Below are positions 24,247 to 24,315 of a stretch of 24,315 nucleotides of DNA, piece after piece. The notes under the pieces were generated by a model. The model was not told the origin of the DNA. It searched no databases and worked only from the letters and a program-made list of their open reading frames with translations. This DNA is from CAZYFS01 sp964647465. Lineage in GTDB: Bacteria; Patescibacteriota; Minisyncoccia; Minisyncoccales; UBA1441. Positions within the stretch are counted from its first letter, which is position 1; each line of letters opens with the position of its first letter. The DNA is taken from contig CAZYFS010000005.1 in the NCBI GenBank assembly GCA_964647465.1, forward strand, positions 1-24,315. Reading direction: 5' to 3'. The position numbers and the translations under genes are program-made.

Positions 24247-24315
24247 TTAATTCGTCGTAAAGGTCCCTGTTCCACCATATTTCCAACCCGATGTCCCGGC
24301 GACTGCTTTGACTTG
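24247..24315 (-). CDS. C-terminus of a secreted-type protein, fibronectin-III-like end (5' part off window)
   Basis: On the minus strand the frame is open from the window edge to a TAA at 24247-24249, giving 22 residues: QVKAVAGTSGWKYGGTGTFT and two more. The pattern VxAVAxTS....YGGxGTFTT resembles the last strand of a fibronectin type III domain as found in repeated surface proteins. The base composition of this piece is visibly richer in G and C than the intergenic DNA beside it, which supports coding. It is too short to assign a function. Confidence 0.45.
   Translation of the reverse strand, partial: QVKAVAGTSGWKYGGTGTFTTN

Noticed and set aside
1..24315. Mobile elements, CRISPR arrays, prophage, riboswitch classes
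   Set aside because: No transposase, integrase, regularly spaced repeat or known riboswitch pattern was recognised. The holin-family name at 23795-24154 refers to a widespread chromosomal family, and the DUF669-like gene is in a conserved cellular operon.

Overview
The window is an AT-rich, gene-dense bacterial chromosome segment carrying core housekeeping genes. It most likely comes from a metagenome-derived member of the Patescibacteria (Candidate Phyla Radiation), probably a Parcubacteria-type lineage. That placement is an inference. It rests on short proteins lacking lineage-specific insertions (RpoB of 1051 aa), genes packed with 1-4 base overlaps, a type IV pilus cluster beside ligA, a membrane-anchored solute-binding protein carrying a peptidoglycan-binding domain, and an almost complete absence of Shine-Dalgarno sequences. 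TGA is used as a stop (pilD, the PilX-like gene, trpS), so this is not the recoded Gracilibacteria/SR1 code. Two runs of exactly 100 N (1951-2050, 20292-20391) are scaffold gaps that interrupt real genes.

Plus strand, 1-4476: a type IV pilus module with the pilT end, pilC, a prepilin cut by the first gap, the end of the prepilin peptidase pilD, and four minor-pilin genes resembling FimT/GspH, PilV, PilW and PilX. Plus strand, 4505-7656: ligA (NAD-dependent DNA ligase) and a rodA/ftsW-family SEDS gene. A near-consensus promoter at 7660-7688 follows, with a roughly 140-nt leader that can form two competing hairpins. Then come rpoB, rpoC, ftsK and recA, running head to tail to 17728.

Minus strand, 24315-17736: read in its own direction, this starts with the tail of a secreted-looking protein with a fibronectin-III-like end. 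It continues with a four-helix membrane protein of the phage_holin_4_2 family, secG, a peptide-type solute-binding protein with an inserted peptidoglycan-binding domain, tRNA-Leu(CAG), RNase J (cut by the second gap), trpS, rpsF, an SSB-like DUF669-type gene, and rpsR. recA and rpsR converge with 7 bases between them.

Functionally the window combines DNA uptake or surface motility (pili), DNA maintenance (LigA, FtsK, RecA, SSB-like protein), transcription (RpoBC), RNA turnover (RNase J), translation (TrpS, bS6, bS18, tRNA-Leu) and envelope functions (SEDS glycosyltransferase, SecG, solute-binding protein). The most unusual items are: the DUF669-type protein with a canonical SSB tail sitting exactly where ssb belongs between rpsF and rpsR; the peptidoglycan-binding insertion in the solute-binding protein, flanked by that protein's only two cysteines; the possible attenuator before rpoB; the lack of Shine-Dalgarno motifs; and a tRNA-Leu(CAG) with A37 and a broken anticodon-stem pair. 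No mobile element, CRISPR array or rRNA gene was seen.
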